The notes under the pieces: model-generated
Database searches by the model: none
What the model was told of the DNA's origin: nothing
The model's input: the letters and a program-made list of their open reading frames with translations, nothing else
Made by a program: the position numbers and the translations under genes
Origin: Hevea brasiliensis
Taxonomy: Eukaryota; Streptophyta; Magnoliopsida; Malpighiales; Euphorbiaceae
Assembly: GCF_030052815.1 (NCBI RefSeq)
Contig: NC_079493.1
Coordinates: 127,847,894 to 127,911,893, forward strand
Length of the DNA: 64,000 nucleotides
Direction of reading: 5' to 3'
In this document: positions 1-12,575 of the stretch, piece by piece
How the letters are laid out: each line of letters begins with the position of its first letter
How positions within the stretch are numbered: position 1 is the stretch's first letter

Positions 1-354
1 CCTGACCTAATTATTTGACTGGCTTAACAATTATTGTTCATGATTTTCTCTTTTTCATTGTGTTCACAATGGTCCTAAGGACCACGGCGTCACATTTTAC
101 GGTTCGAAATTCGAGTTTAAATCGACTTCGTAATCCTTCCCGAGAATGTCACCCATCGCTGTGACTCTCGGCTCGTTTAACTTTTTATATTCTACTTTTC
201 TTATTTATATTTAACTAATTGGTAATTACTAATTATTTGTGTTTATGGTTTATCTAGTTGTCTTAGATGTGGTTCTAATCTCCTTAATTGTCCGGACCGA
301 CTCCAGTCACCGGAACAGTAATATATACCAGGCTATGCAAATAGGGGTGTTACA
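1..354 (-). repeat. LTR 5' portion, chromovirus-type Ty3/Gypsy (same family as element F)
   Basis: This is the reverse complement of the start of the LTRs at 32200 and 42151. It ends at 354 with the reversed terminus TGTAACACCCC and shares the dyad motif CCGGTGACC/GTCCGGAC and the block containing TTAAACGAGCCG. Only about 350 bp of a roughly 3.9-kb LTR lies in the window; the rest is off the left edge. It cuts into the Copia leader at 355. A target-site duplication (perhaps AACCA, 355-359) cannot be checked because the other end is outside. Confidence 0.85.
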
Positions 355-449
355 AACCAGCAATGAATCAATCAACTTTTGATCAAATCACACAATTAAA
401 TCAGATATTAAACAATCTAAATGGCAAATATGGCGGCTCTGATACCAAT
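355..449 (-). other. Copia leader fragment with initiator-Met primer-binding site
   Basis: On the minus strand the Copia LTR (450-2562) is followed after two bases by TGGTATCAGAGC (436-447), the standard PBS complementary to plant initiator tRNA-Met. About 80 bp of leader follow before an LTR of family F interrupts at 354. A PBS here means the LTR at 450-2562 acts as a 5' LTR toward the left, although its right side carries the pol 3' end of a Copia element. This is therefore the start of a second Copia internal region. Confidence 0.8.
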
Positions 450-2562
450 TGAAGGAGCGGAAGCATGTAAATTGTTAGATTAGAACATTGAATTCAAAAT
501 TTTCTTCTAGGGTTTCATGCATCTTGCCATATCCATTTTGTACCTAATTGATTTCAATGTTCAAGTGCATATTAAAACTCTTTTAATATGTATTAGGATC
601 TACATTTTCTATTTAAGATTTTTGTATTAACAAATTAATTCATTAGAACCCTAGATTAATACAAGAATATGTGCACTAACCTTTTGATGTACTATAGATG
701 CGATTGGTACCTTTGGGAACACTTAGGACCCCAATTGTTGTCCCTCTAGCTTGTCCACACCAAGATCACCAATGGCAGCCCCTAAACCAACTTCTCAAGC
801 CTTGCCAACCAATTAGAAATTAGGGATTTGCCTTTAAAGCGGTTGTAGATGTATATAGGACACTAGAAACAATTTCTAGCAATTTTAATTTAAAGAAAAC
901 AATTGATTTCTCTTTGAATTGATGAGAAAAGGTGAAGAAGAGGGGAGGAGAGCCTTTTAGGTGGTGGCACACTTTGAGAAAAATCAGAATATATATTTTA
1001 TTCTTTTATTCTTTTCCTTTTATAATTAGGCCATCACTTAAAACCCTTGCCACATGTCATCACCTGATTGCATCTTAATTTTAATTGACATAATCATATT
1101 AAGCCAAGTGTCAAAGCTAGATTTAATTTTGACTTTGATTACCTTGCATGATAAGAGGACAAATGGCAAGCTTATATGGTGCCATGTGTCACCATCTCAT
1201 GGTGCCACATGTCACCTTGTGAAATGACCAAATTACCCTTGTGTTTTAATTTTGAGTTCTCAACCCAAAATAATTATTTCTCATCTTCTAATCAATTTAT
1301 ATCAAATATAAATTAATTAATTAATCTTTATTAATTAATTTCTTATAATTAAATTCATATTTAAACACTTTAAATATAAATTTAACTTATACTATATATC
1401 CAATAACCTAGATTTGGTTTCAAGCCATGCTAGGGACTTTGCAATCTTATTGCAAACCAAACATATTTAATTAATCAATTAAACTCTTTAATTAATCAAT
1501 TAAATCATATTTTACTTGGTGATTATCTTGTGTAAGTGTGTGACTTACTAGGATCATCACTAATTGGCAATGAGATATGCTATTAACTCTTAATATCATT
1601 AGAACTCTTTCTTGCCATAAATGATTTCTCTAAATCATTTTAGGCATCTCATAGACCATGGTTGACACTTAGCATAGCATGCCATGGCCACCTAATCAGT
1701 AACAAGGAATACCTTTAAATTAACCTAAAATCATATGCTACTATATTCTAGAATCTCTCTGTTATAAAATCCCAATTTGAGTTGGAGTCATGGTTTATGT
1801 CAAACCCCATTTGCTATGAATATTATGTTCTCTTTTAATTCCAGTTCTTGGTTAAAAAGATTTTCTCAACAGAAACTCTTTTCTAATTAAATATGTCTAT
1901 CCTGGCTAGGAACTTGAAAACATTAAGAACAATTAAATGAACATAGAATTTTATCCCTATTTATTTAGGGTAACAAATTCCATCTTGATCAACACCTATC
2001 TCCATATATAACTAGTAGAAGCCTACATATGCCCATATACCCATACACAGTACAAGTATGAAAGCAGTATCAAACTCAAACCACCTATATACAAGATAAC
2101 TGTATTATCTCAGGTCTAAAGATTATATGCACTAATATGATTTATGATAATGCATTAACAAGAGTAAACTCCATGTGCTTGTCATAAGTGTCACTGGTTC
2201 GGCCTACTTATCATGCATAAGTGCCTATCATGTTTGTTATATGGCATGAGACTCACCATTCCATCTTATTTACATCTCACATAAATAACTTGGGAACAAA
2301 TATGATTACAATCTTTCTGGACAAGTCATGTCCTTATTGTGAAGTATCCTCAATTGAGAACCAATTCATGATACTTTGTGCTAGAAATATTATCACTCAT
2401 ATTCTTAACAACTTAAGAAAAGAATTTCTAACAAAATATCAATGGACCTTTTCTATTACACATAAATATATTATGTAAACCAAAAAGTGAAAATGCCTTT
2501 TTATTAATAAAACATGTACAAAATACATACTAAATGATATGCTCTAGGGCATACTACTAACA
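450..2562 (-). repeat. Ty1/Copia LTR (element A)
   Basis: A 2113-bp LTR, minus strand, starting TGTTAGTAG at 2562 and ending TTCA at 450. It is homologous over its full length to the solo LTR at 28496-30539, which fixes its boundaries. Its right neighbour is a PPT (2563-2573) and a Copia pol C-terminus; its left neighbour is a PBS. A TATA-like TTATAAAAGG lies near 1017-1027 (minus), matching TTATATAAAG at 30032-30041 in the solo copy, so U3 is about 1.5 kb. A short ORF on the other strand (2221-2478) is discussed under rejected items. Confidence 0.9.
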
Positions 2563-2573
2563 ATCTCCCACTA
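2563..2573 (-). promoter_or_regulatory. Polypurine tract of Copia element A
   Basis: On the minus strand a purine run AGTGGGAGAT directly precedes the LTR start TGTTAG at 2562. This is the expected plus-strand priming site and identifies the LTR at 450-2562 as the 3' LTR of the pol lying to its right. Confidence 0.75.
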
Positions 2574-2579
2574 GCACTA

Positions 2580-3427
2580 GAGCCATTCATTACAATATCT
2601 TAGACCCATCTTCTCAAGATGTCAGTCTAGCTGAGCTTGTGACATAGGCTTAGTGAATGGATCAGCTAGATTTTTAGCTGATGCTATTTTCTACATGGCT
2701 ACATCGCCTCGCCCAACTATCTCTCTGATAATGTGGTAGCGCTTTTCTATGTGTTTGGATTTATGGTGAGACTGGGGTTCCTTAGCTTGTATGACTGCTC
2801 CATTGTTGTTACAGTGGAGTGGAACTGCTGACTTAATGGAAGGAACTACTGCAGGTTCTGTCACGAACTTCTTTATCCAAACAGCTTCCTTTGCAGCATT
2901 TGATACAGCAATATACACAGCCTCTGTAGTGGAATCTATAGTCATACTCTGTTTGGAACTCTTCCAACTGACTGCACCTCTATTACAAATGAACACATAC
3001 CCAGAGGTAGACTTTCTATCATCAATATCTGATTAGAAATCAGAATCAGTATAACCATCCAATTGCAAGTCACCACCCCCATAAATCAAGAATATATCCT
3101 TAATTCTTCTCAAGTACTTAAGGATATTCTTAACAGTTATCCAGTATTCCAAACCTGGATTGGATTGAAACCTACTAGTCAAACTAATATCATATGCGAT
3201 ATCCGGCCTAGTACACAATATTGCATACATCAAACTTCCAATAACCGAAGCATATGGAATCCTGGCCATTTTATCTCTTTCTTCAGGTGTCTTTGGAGAC
3301 ATCTCTTTAGAAAGGTGGATACCATGTCTCACTGGTAACAATCCTCTCTTGGAATCAAGCATCTTAAACCTCTTTAACATATTTTCCAAGTATAGAATTT
3401 GGGATAAACCAATTATTCTTATCGCTT
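2580..3427 (-). pseudogene. Copia pol, 3' part: end of RT and RNase H (element A)
   Basis: Minus-strand translation gives the Copia RT/RNase H connection and RNase H. Visible blocks are RIIGLSQ, CTRPDIAYDISL, LDGYTDSDF, the line containing DSTTEAVYIAVS and the final H-K-S-K-H-I-E block, ending with NLADPFTKP near 2655. A stop interrupts just before that last block (2691-2693) and the frame changes near 3000-3033, so the gene is dead. It continues at 12576 on the far side of the nested element B. The last residues approach the PPT at 2573, as is normal for Copia. Confidence 0.9.
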
Positions 3428-5964
3428 TGTCACACCCTACACCTCCGTAAGGCATAACATTATCCCGTAGTACACCTAATGAATTACCGTACTTCGCCTA
3501 CCGATAACTTATTAAATATACTACAAGGGATTTTAAAACAATTTTCGTTCATTTTTGAAAGTGGTGGATAAATTTTTCATAAATATTAAAAACCTTTATT
3601 TGACACTAGTCATAAATCAAATTTTCAGGTAATTAAAATTTTTATAATTTTTACAAAAATTTCGGCAGAGTGCTGGCTATACTTTTGAGAAAACAGTTCT
3701 TTAAAACCTACAAAGAAACACACTTCCAATATTTTTGCTCAACTATAACTCCATTTCAAATCATTTCTCAACACAATTCAATCTCAAAAATGTATAAATC
3801 ATTTGCATCAACTCTCTCAATTCATTTTCAACCCAAACTCATCATAAAGGAAACCATACATAAATTCAAACTCAAGAAGAAATTAAATAGTACATTCATT
3901 AAAGAACTAAAATTAATATTACAAATAATTTTCATTTCAATTACACACTAAAATAACATTACAAAAGTTTTTGTACAACTACTCAATTAATTTACATATA
4001 TATAATTACATGCATACATCAAAATCTATGTATAAAGGTATACTTATGATATATCCGAAGCTGATCTGAATGTGTCTTCAAGGAAGCTTACTCAACTGCT
4101 CTATGCTCTTTTCACCTACGACACCATGCAAAGCTATCGTTGAGTGGTGAACTCAGTGAGGCACAACTGTAATTTAAAATGTAATACAATATACATTGAC
4201 AAAATTATAACAATTAATTTGGAAGTCTCAAAATTCAACAAAATTCCAAAAGTCAAAATCTTCGTTGCCAATAATATAAATCATTTGTTAAAATGACTTT
4301 GAGCAAGAAATTCAACTTATCAAATCACAACAGGACATTTAAAGTAATTCCCGTAATTATGAAAATAAGGATTAATTTCAATAAAATCAATTATGCATAA
4401 ATTTTATTTGAAATCGAAATTCTTTACTATTCAAAAACCATTCTTTATCTCACTAATTCTGCAAGACTAATCCGAAAGGGCCATCTCCAGGGCGATCCTA
4501 ACTCCCTATGGTCGGGGAGATCGAATCGGGATTCTAACTCCCTATGGTCGAGGAGGTCGAATCATCGTGCATAGTATACAACACAATAATGAAACTTCCA
4601 AAAGGGCTAGGAAAACACCTAATTATTACTTATAATTCCAATAATAATTACAAAGTCCAAATTCAACAATATATACACATAAAAACACCTAATTATTACT
4701 TATAATTCAACTAATAATTTACATACACTTCCATTAATCCATCAATACCATAATTCATCAAGTGAATTCATGAAATCAAGCACTCTTCTTAGTTCATCAA
4801 GGCTGCCAAAGATCACCACTTGCCAAAATCTTCACCACTTCCTTCAAACCCCAATTCACATGCTCAAACAAAACTTACACATGAGATTAATTTACTAGCA
4901 ATTCAAATTAACTTAATCAACACTAATTCCCATCAAATACATGTAAGAATAACTCAAACACCCTTAACTTCCATGGCTGCCAAAAATTGCACACATCAAA
5001 TACCCAACCAATTCCTTAAATTATTCAACCAATCAACTCACTATAACCTCAATACAAACTTTAATTAAGCAAGGGAAGAAATTGGACACTTACCTCTTTT
5101 TTGAAGCTTGCTAAACCTCACCAAAACTCTTCTTTCTTACTCTGTATTTCTTCCCCAAGGTGTGTAGACCACTTTTAATGAAGACACTTATAGGAATCAT
5201 GGCTTGAATCATGGTAGATGAGGGCTTTGCATGAAAAGGCCATGGGAGAGTTTGAGAGAAACCATTTTTGGCCAAGAAGAAGAATAAAGAAGAAGAAGTG
5301 AAATGAAGTGGTTAATCCCTTTTCCTTATGTGCTTTTATATGTCCACTAAGGTCCACTAAGTATAGTTTAATAATTTAATAATTAAACTTAGTAATATTT
5401 CAATTAATCCCCCAAAATTCCTTTAATTACATTAAGTGTAAACTTTCTTATTTTCATGGCATTTTCAAAATTTAATATCACTTATTTTTAATGGACATTT
5501 AGGTTAAAAGTCAACTCTAGGTGTCAAATGACCAAAATGCCACTCTTCGAGTTATATTTCTGATTTTTTGGTAACACCGAATTTTGTCGGTTTCTTGATT
5601 TTTCGTTTTTCTTTGTACTAATTTATTAATTTTTCTTTGAAATTTCTAATGTCAATTACACCTCTATATTATGTCCCGAAAATTATTTCCAAGGGTTCCC
5701 TGATGTCCTGGGGTCAGCAATTGCCTTCGCCGTAACTTCCCGGTGCGGTCACCCATCGCTACGGTGCTGGCTCGTTTAACCTAGTTTCATTTCCTCTCTT
5801 TTATTTTTCCTTAATTTTTCTTGTATTTTCTTATTATTTATTTCATCATTTTATGCCTTCTCACTATCACTGAAGTGTAGTCCCAGACATCCTGACTTGT
5901 CCGAGCAGACATTAGGTCACCGGAGCAGCAGAATGTACGGACTACGTAAAGTGAGGGTGTTACA
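3428..5964 (-). repeat. 3' LTR of element B (internally deleted)
   Basis: A 2537-bp LTR on the minus strand, starting TGTAACACCC at 5964 and ending GGGTGTGACA at 3428. It matches 8109-12575 except that about 1.9 kb present there (roughly 9296-11250) is absent. At the deletion point (4612-4720) a stretch of about 68 bp starting AACACCTAATTATTAC is repeated, which looks like filler copied from just downstream. The PPT (purine run AAAGGAGAATAAT) lies just right of 5964. Confidence 0.85.
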
Positions 5965-7135
5965 ATTATTCTCCTTTAAATAAAATTTTGTCCTCTAAAT
6001 TTACCTGATGTATCTGTTACTTCCTTACTTCTCCATTTCCTTGTGTTGTTGCGTCAATATCTACGTTCGGCTCCTCTCTAACCTTCATGGCATACACCCG
6101 TGGTGTCATCCTGACTTCGGGTCTTTCGACCGTCTTAGAAATAGCCTTCTGTGAAATCTCAATCATCTCTGCTCTAACTGCACCTCACTAGATACTGTGT
6201 CCCATCATTGATACGCATCATCTTGGAGTAAAGACATAGCACCCTCTAGGTTATATTTTGACCAATTCTCATACTTACTTTCCTGTTTACTTCTCTTTCC
6301 ATTCCACAACTTAACTTTAATTATTTCATTCCTCAGTCTTATCTTCCTCCATGACTCAATTCCTTGACTCGACTGTCGAGTGAAAATTTAGCACTGCTTA
6401 TCACCCTTAAGAAATCCACTATACTTCGTATTACTCTGATTTGGCCCTCTAACCATTCTAGTCAACCCTTTTACTAATATTCGTAACATTTTTTTTATTA
6501 CATTTAAACTAGCTATTCAAATTTTTACTTCTACAACTCTTTTATCTATCAATATTCTATAACTTACTTTCTTTTGTACTGAATTATAACCTTTCGATAT
6601 TCTAACTTTTGAGTTTTAAATCCCTAAGTAGGATTTCCAAACTCATTTCCAAACTCATTTCCAACAATAAAATTATGTCCTGGCATAACTATACCGAAAC
6701 AGATGCCGTTGGCAATTATTCTCATCTTGGTGTACTATCGAGTAGTACGTAGCTCTACATAATAATTTCAAGTCAGTACTGTAATCTGCAACTTATAATA
6801 CAAACATCAAGAACATTGCATAGTTACTATAATACATCCCAATAGATCAAATTTTCCTACATCTTATCCTTCTCGAATCCACTAATATCCTAAACTTATT
6901 TTGATTACAATATCCATTGATAATTATTAACTGTAACATCTTTGCCCTCATCTAGAGTAATTCTATTATTGCAACTTACTTTTAGGTCCTCTTGCCTTAT
7001 ATTAAATAGGCTCACCAATTAACTTCACAATTTATTGTATGCTAGCAATTATTTTCGCTGATAAACTCTTCTAAAATTAGTTTCAATTATACTTGTTATC
7101 ATAGTTTCTATTCTAAAGGACTAGTCACTAATGCA
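5965..7135 (-). other. Non-coding spacer of element B replacing pol
   Basis: No reading frame of note on either strand. Long stretches match the + strand of element F (about 40140-42130), for example around AAGAGGACCTAAAAGTAAGT in F at 40282-40301. Near the PPT both carry the AGAGGACAAAATT-type block seen upstream of chromovirus 3' LTRs. I read it as heavily decayed and deleted pol, inherited by both elements. Confidence 0.7.
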
Positions 7136-7921
7136 TCAAAATTTATTCCCCTGTAAAGGAATAGCAACAGAACATATAATTCCAACACTAACATACAAAT
7201 AAGTAGTGCTGGGATCAAATAATAACTAATTGTTTCTTTCAAAAATTACGAACTGACCAGCAGCTACATCCGAAGTTTCTGTTCTTTCTCCTTGGTGCAT
7301 AGTGGACGCTCTGACTGGTGCGTTAGTATATTCGGGTTGATTCACTGTGTTATGGTTGTGAGGAGTACCAACTCTATTTCTATCTCAACCTCTACTGACT
7401 TTTTGTGAACTCCGGAGAGCCGAGTGATGTGCTCTAGTACAATCTCTAGCAAAGTGTCCACGTTCACCATAATTGTATCAGGCTCCAGTGGCTTTATGAC
7501 AAATGCCCCTATATAGTTTGCCACAAGAGTTACAGATATGAGGTGGATAGGAACTTCTGGTTGTTCGACGACTGGACCTTTGTGGCTTCTGGTCTGATGA
7601 TTCGCCTCTGTCATATCCCTGAGCTCGGGGTCCCTTAAATTCTTTTCTCTTCCCCAATTTACTATTTGAACTTTGACCCATATATTTTTCACTCTTCTCT
7701 ATTTCATATTGCCCTTGTCGGGGTTGGGTTTGTGCTTGAGCTTAAGCTGACAGAGTATCAGCCATTTGTTGAAAGAAAGTGGCTATTTACTGGGTCATTT
7801 GTACGGTAATTTGTACAGGTGGGGCTGGTAAAGTCGGGCTTCCAACTCTCTGAGGGGCTGGGGCCTCACCTTGCACTTCCGCCATCATAGACTGTTCCAT
7901 TGTCTCATTCTTCTCTTCCAT
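7136..7921 (-). pseudogene. gag/protease remnant of element B
   Basis: The minus-strand start is ATG at 7919-7921, followed by a proline/glutamine-rich N-terminus. The central capsid domain of chromovirus gag is missing. Next come a basic linker (GKRKEFKGPRAQGYDRG) and a CCHC zinc-knuckle region in which one key Cys codon is a stop and another reads Tyr (YNYGERGHFARDC). Last is a protease start, FDPSTTYLYV, where intact relatives have D-[ST]-G-S-T. Coding similarity stops at 7136 at the same point as in element F. At least three in-frame stops are present. It cannot encode a working capsid. Confidence 0.8.
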
Positions 7922-8089
7922 ATCTTTTCACAGGATTTTCTATTTCCTATACAACCAACACAAGGAGATTTCTCTCCATTAGTTCATATTTATGATGCAA
8001 ATGTACTATATGTATCAAACATTTTAGCAGTTGTATTTACCGATAAAAAGATTTCAAATTCACAGTTCAAAATTTACTTTAAAACCATT

Positions 8090-8101
8090 GCTTTGATACC
8101 A
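8090..8101 (-). promoter_or_regulatory. Primer-binding site of element B (initiator tRNA-Met)
   Basis: Minus-strand TGGTATCAAAGC, one mismatch from the canonical TGGTATCAGAGC, seven bases after the LTR terminus GTGTGACA at 8109. It orients the element: the LTR to the right is the 5' LTR. Confidence 0.85.
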
Positions 8102-8108
8102 CTAAACA

Positions 8109-11100
8109 TGTCACACCCTACCCCTCCATAAGGCATAACATGATCCCGTAGTACACTTAATGAATTACCGCACTTCGCCTACCGATAACTCATTAAATAT
8201 ACTACAAGGGATTTTAAAACAATTTTTGTTCATTTTGAAAGTGGTGGATAAATTTTTCATAAATATGAAAAACCTTTATTTGATATTAAGTCATAAATCA
8301 AATTTTCAGGTAATTAAAATTTTTGCAATTTTTACAAAAATTTCAACAGAGTGTCGGCTGTATTTTTGAGAAAACAGTTCTTCAAAACCTGTAAAGAAAC
8401 ACACTTCTAATATTTTTGCTCAACTATAACTCCATTTCAAATCATTTCTCAACACAATTCAATCTCAAAAATGTATAAATAATTTGCATCAACTATCCCA
8501 ATTTATTTTCAACCCAAACTCATCATAAAGGAAACCACACATAACTTTAAACTCAAGAAGAAATTAAATTGTACATTCATTAAAGTACTAAAATTAATAT
8601 TACAAATAATTTTCATTTCAATTACACACTAAAATAACATTATAAAAGTTTTTGTACAACTGCTCAATTAATTTACATATGTATAATTACATGCATACAT
8701 CAAAATCTATGTACAAAGGTATACTTATGATATACCCGGAGCTGATCTGAATGTGTCTTCAAGGAAGCTTACTCAACTGTTCTATGCTCTTTTCACCTGG
8801 GACAGCATGCAAAGCCATCGCTGAGTCGTAAACTCAGTTGTGCATAACTATAATTTAAAATGTAATACAATATACATTGACAAAATTATAATAATTAATT
8901 TGGAAGTCTCGAAATTCAATAAAATTCCAAAAGTTAAAATCTTCGTTGCCAATAATATAAATCATTTGTCAAAATGACTTTGAGCAAGAAATTCAATTTA
9001 TCAAATCACAACTAGACATTTAAAGTAATTCTCGCAATTATGGAAATAAGGATTAATTTCAATAAAATCAATTATGCATAAATTCCATTTGAAATCGAAA
9101 TTTTTTACTATTCAAAAACCATTCTTTATCTCACAAACTCTGCAAGACTAATCCTAAAGGGCCATCTCCAGGGCGATTTTAACTCCCTATGGTCGGGGAG
9201 GTCAAATCGAGATTCTAACTCCCTATGGTCGAGGAGGTCTAATCATCGTGCACAGTACACAATACAATAATGAAACTTCCGAAAGAGCCATGAAAAACTC
9301 AGATCCAACCTCTAATAAGAGGAGAATCTAAGCCTGTGCACGTACCATAGTAATTAAAACAAAGCTAACTCCATTGTCTTCTCAACAAATGAAAGAGACG
9401 GGTAATAACTTAGTCAAACATCTATAGTGAGATATAAAATAATATCATGAATCTCTTTGTGAGCATAAATCACAACACAATTCAATTCAATATAAATTCC
9501 AATATCCAATAATTTTGATGCTCATCACAATTCAAAATATATTTTATCACAAATTTTTTCAAAACTAATTTATTCAATCCACAGCAATGTTCAATAATTG
9601 TTGAAATACCATTTCACAAAGCTAAATTCATACATATTATAATAATTTCAATAATCATTGAATTAAGTCCAATACTTGATAAACATAATATATAAGGAAA
9701 ATAATATCATTTAATCATATGAAATATTCAGAACAAAATCAATTAAAAACTGTTTGTGCACAAACCTCTTATTTACTTCAATTCTTGTTTTTCCTTCGAA
9801 GACCCCTTTCCAGTCTCTTTTTCAATTGAAACACATAATTTACAGTGTTTCAGTATCATATCTCATAATTAATCCAACAATTTATTTCATGCCTACTTAA
9901 TTGTAGCCTTAAATTTGTATCCTTTGAATTTTGCATTTTGGGTCACTGTTTTCTACTATGCCATTGGTCTGGTTATTGTGGAAATTTGGCTAAATATCCC
10001 TCATCAAAGTTGTTCCTTATTATCTTAGCTTTAATTCCCTTTTTAAATCACTCCATTTGGAGTTGTATAACTCAAGTTATGGTCAATAAACCATAACTAG
10101 GTCAAATCTAAATTTTAGCTTCCTTAATAGGCAGATTTAATACTAAATTTGACTAATTTATTTGGATAGATTGTAGTAACATTTAGGCTTAGCATTCTTC
10201 TTAGATTTGTTATCCTATGTCTTAAGGTTACTCAGAATTTTTTGTTACAAATTTTCATGTTTCAATTGTAGCCAAGATATTGGACTTAACTCAAGTTGGC
10301 TAATACTCATATGATTCTCAATTAGGTTAGTAGCTTTGACCTATAATTTAAGCTTCTTACATTTATAAATTGTTAGAGGTGTCTGAAACAATATTGTAGT
10401 TTTGTTTCTTAGCTTTCCAAAATGGTATGGCTCATTGCAATTGAATTTCTCTAGAGGAAGATAAGATTAAAACATCATTCAAGATTCATTGGTCAATTGT
10501 ACAAATTTCCAGAATTGGTATACTTTAATTGACTTAGTTTCTTTGATTTTTGGATTTTGGTTAAATTACCAATTTTGTAGGTCTATGTCTTATTGAAATT
10601 TTGGCACTGATTTCATGTCATTTGGAGTTTCCTGGACCAAGTTATGGTCATTTTACTAATGCTGGTCAAGTTGCACTTATTTGACAAATTCTGGTTCACT
10701 TTTAGGTAAATTTCAAGTCTGGCAGTTTTTGTAACCCAAATTGGGTAATCAATTTGACTTAGTAAATGGCATTTCTGGGTTCTATAATCTTCACGACAGA
10801 TGTAGCCCTATGTCTAAGCTTTCCATTGATATAAATTTTAGGTCATTTGGACCTGTTTTGAGTGAGTTATGGCCAATTGAATAGCTAGTGTTCATATGGT
10901 CAAATTCTGGGATCTTATGTTAGGCAATTCTGGATTTAGTCATTTTTTTTAGATCACTTCTAGGCAGAATTTTGGCATGACCTTTGCATGAAAGTTGGCC
11001 TATTTTATGTCTAATTTGCCCACCAATTGGCCTCATACCAATTGGGGTCACAAATTCAATTATGGCTTAAAATGTATACTGCCCTTAACACAATTCTCAA

Positions 11101-12575
11101 ACACCAACCAATGCACATTCAACTTGCTATAACTTCACTTCCCATATCTAATTCTGGATTTGTATTGTACCATATCTATTCATCACATCACATTATGGTC
11201 AATTTGGGCTGAATATACACATTTTCAATACACCAAATATAACTCAGAATTGCAAAGTCCAAATTCAACAATATATACACATAAAAACACCTAACTATTA
11301 CTTATAATTCCAATAATAATTTACATACACTTCCATTAATCCATTAATACCATAATTCATCAAGTGAACTCATGAAATCAAGCACTCTTCTTAGTTCATC
11401 AAGGCTGCCAAAGATCACCACTTGCCAAAATCTTCACCACTTCCTTCAAACCCTAATTCACATGCTCAAACACAACTTACACATGAAATTAATTTACTAG
11501 CAATTCAAATTAACTTAATCAACACTAATTCCCATTAAATGCATGTAAGAATAACTCAAACACCCTTAACTTCCATGGCTGCCAAAAATTGCACACATCA
11601 AATACCCAACCAATTCCTTAAATTATTCAACTAATCAACTCACCATAACCTCAATACAAACTTTAATTAAGCAAGGGAAGAAATTAGACACTTACCTCTT
11701 TTTTGAAGCTTGCTAAACCTTACCAAAACTCTCCTTTCTTGCTCCCTATATCTTCCCCAAGGTCTGTAGACCACTTTTAATGAAGACACTTATAGGAATC
11801 ACTGCTTGAATCATGGTAGATGAGGGCTTTGCATTAAACGGCCATGGGAGAGTTTGAGAGAAATCATTTTCGGCCAAGAAGAAGAATAAAGAAGAAGAAG
11901 TGAAAAGAAGTGGTTAATCCCTTGTCTTTATGTGCTTTTATATGTCCACTAAGGTCCACTAAGTATAGTTTAATAATATAAAAATTAAACTTAGTACTAT
12001 TTTAATTAATCCCCCAAAATTCCTTTAATTACATTATGTGTAAACTTTCTTATTTTCATGGCATTTTCAAAATTTAATATCACTTATTTTTAATGGAAAT
12101 TTAGGTCAAAAGTCAACTCTAGGTGTCAAATGACCAAAGTGCCCCTCTTCGGGTTATATTTCCAATTTTTCGGTAACACCAAATTTTGTCGGTTTCTTGA
12201 TTTTTTATTTTTCTTTGTACTAATTCATTAATTTTTCTTTGATATTTCTAATGTCAATTACACCTCTATAGGCCTTTAATTATGTCCCAAAAATTATTTT
12301 CTAGGGTTCCCCGTGGTCCTAGGGTCGGCAATTGCCTTCGCCGTAACTTCCTGATGCGATCACCCATCGCTACGGTGCCGGCTCGTTTAACCTAGTTTCA
12401 TTTCCTCTATTTTATTTTTTCTTAATTTTTCTTGTATTTTCTTATTATTTATTTTATCATTTTATGCCTTCTCACTATCACTGAAGTGTAGTCCCAGACA
12501 TCCTGACTTGTCCGAGCAGACATTAGGTCACCGGAGCAGCAAAATGTACGGACTATGTAAAGTGGGGGCATTGCA
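8109..12575 (-). repeat. 5' LTR of element B (full length)
   Basis: A 4467-bp LTR, minus strand. It ends GGGTGTGACA at 8109; its start at 12575 reads TGCAATGCCC, a TGTAACACCC terminus altered by transitions. It holds about 1.9 kb (9296-11250) missing from its partner. That stretch has no ORF and resembles the gene-free, TTGGTCA-rich middle parts of the LTRs of C and F. The dyad motif CCGGTGACC lies near the start (about 12520-12530). Confidence 0.85.

Larger units (their letters stand above)
3428..12575 (-). mobile_element. Non-autonomous Ty3/Gypsy element B (gag-remnant, TR-GAG/LARD-like), nested in Copia pol
   Basis: Two related LTRs (3428-5964 and 8109-12575) flank a 2.1-kb interior holding a PBS, a PPT and a decayed gag/protease, with no RT or integrase. 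Removing the insert rejoins Copia pol between the residues IYRDRA and IRIIGLSQ. Flanks CGCTT (3423-3427) and TGCTC (12576-12580) look like a target-site duplication differing by two transitions. The LTRs differ at roughly 5% by eye, with a large length difference, so this is an old insertion. Its interior is closely related to that of element F. It probably moved using chromovirus proteins in trans (inference). Confidence 0.85.

Noticed and set aside
2221..2478. 85-codon ORF on the + strand, with a same-length counterpart at 28579-28836 (minus)
   Set aside because: Both are the same place in two copies of one Copia LTR. They differ at 14 of 85 residues by eye, with many radical changes, so there is no sign of purifying selection. 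Shared length follows from LTR homology.
3670..5068. ORFs of 80-93 codons in the LTR of element B
   Set aside because: Low-complexity Asn/Thr/Ile-rich frames in AT-rich LTR sequence with no counterpart frame in the partner LTR.
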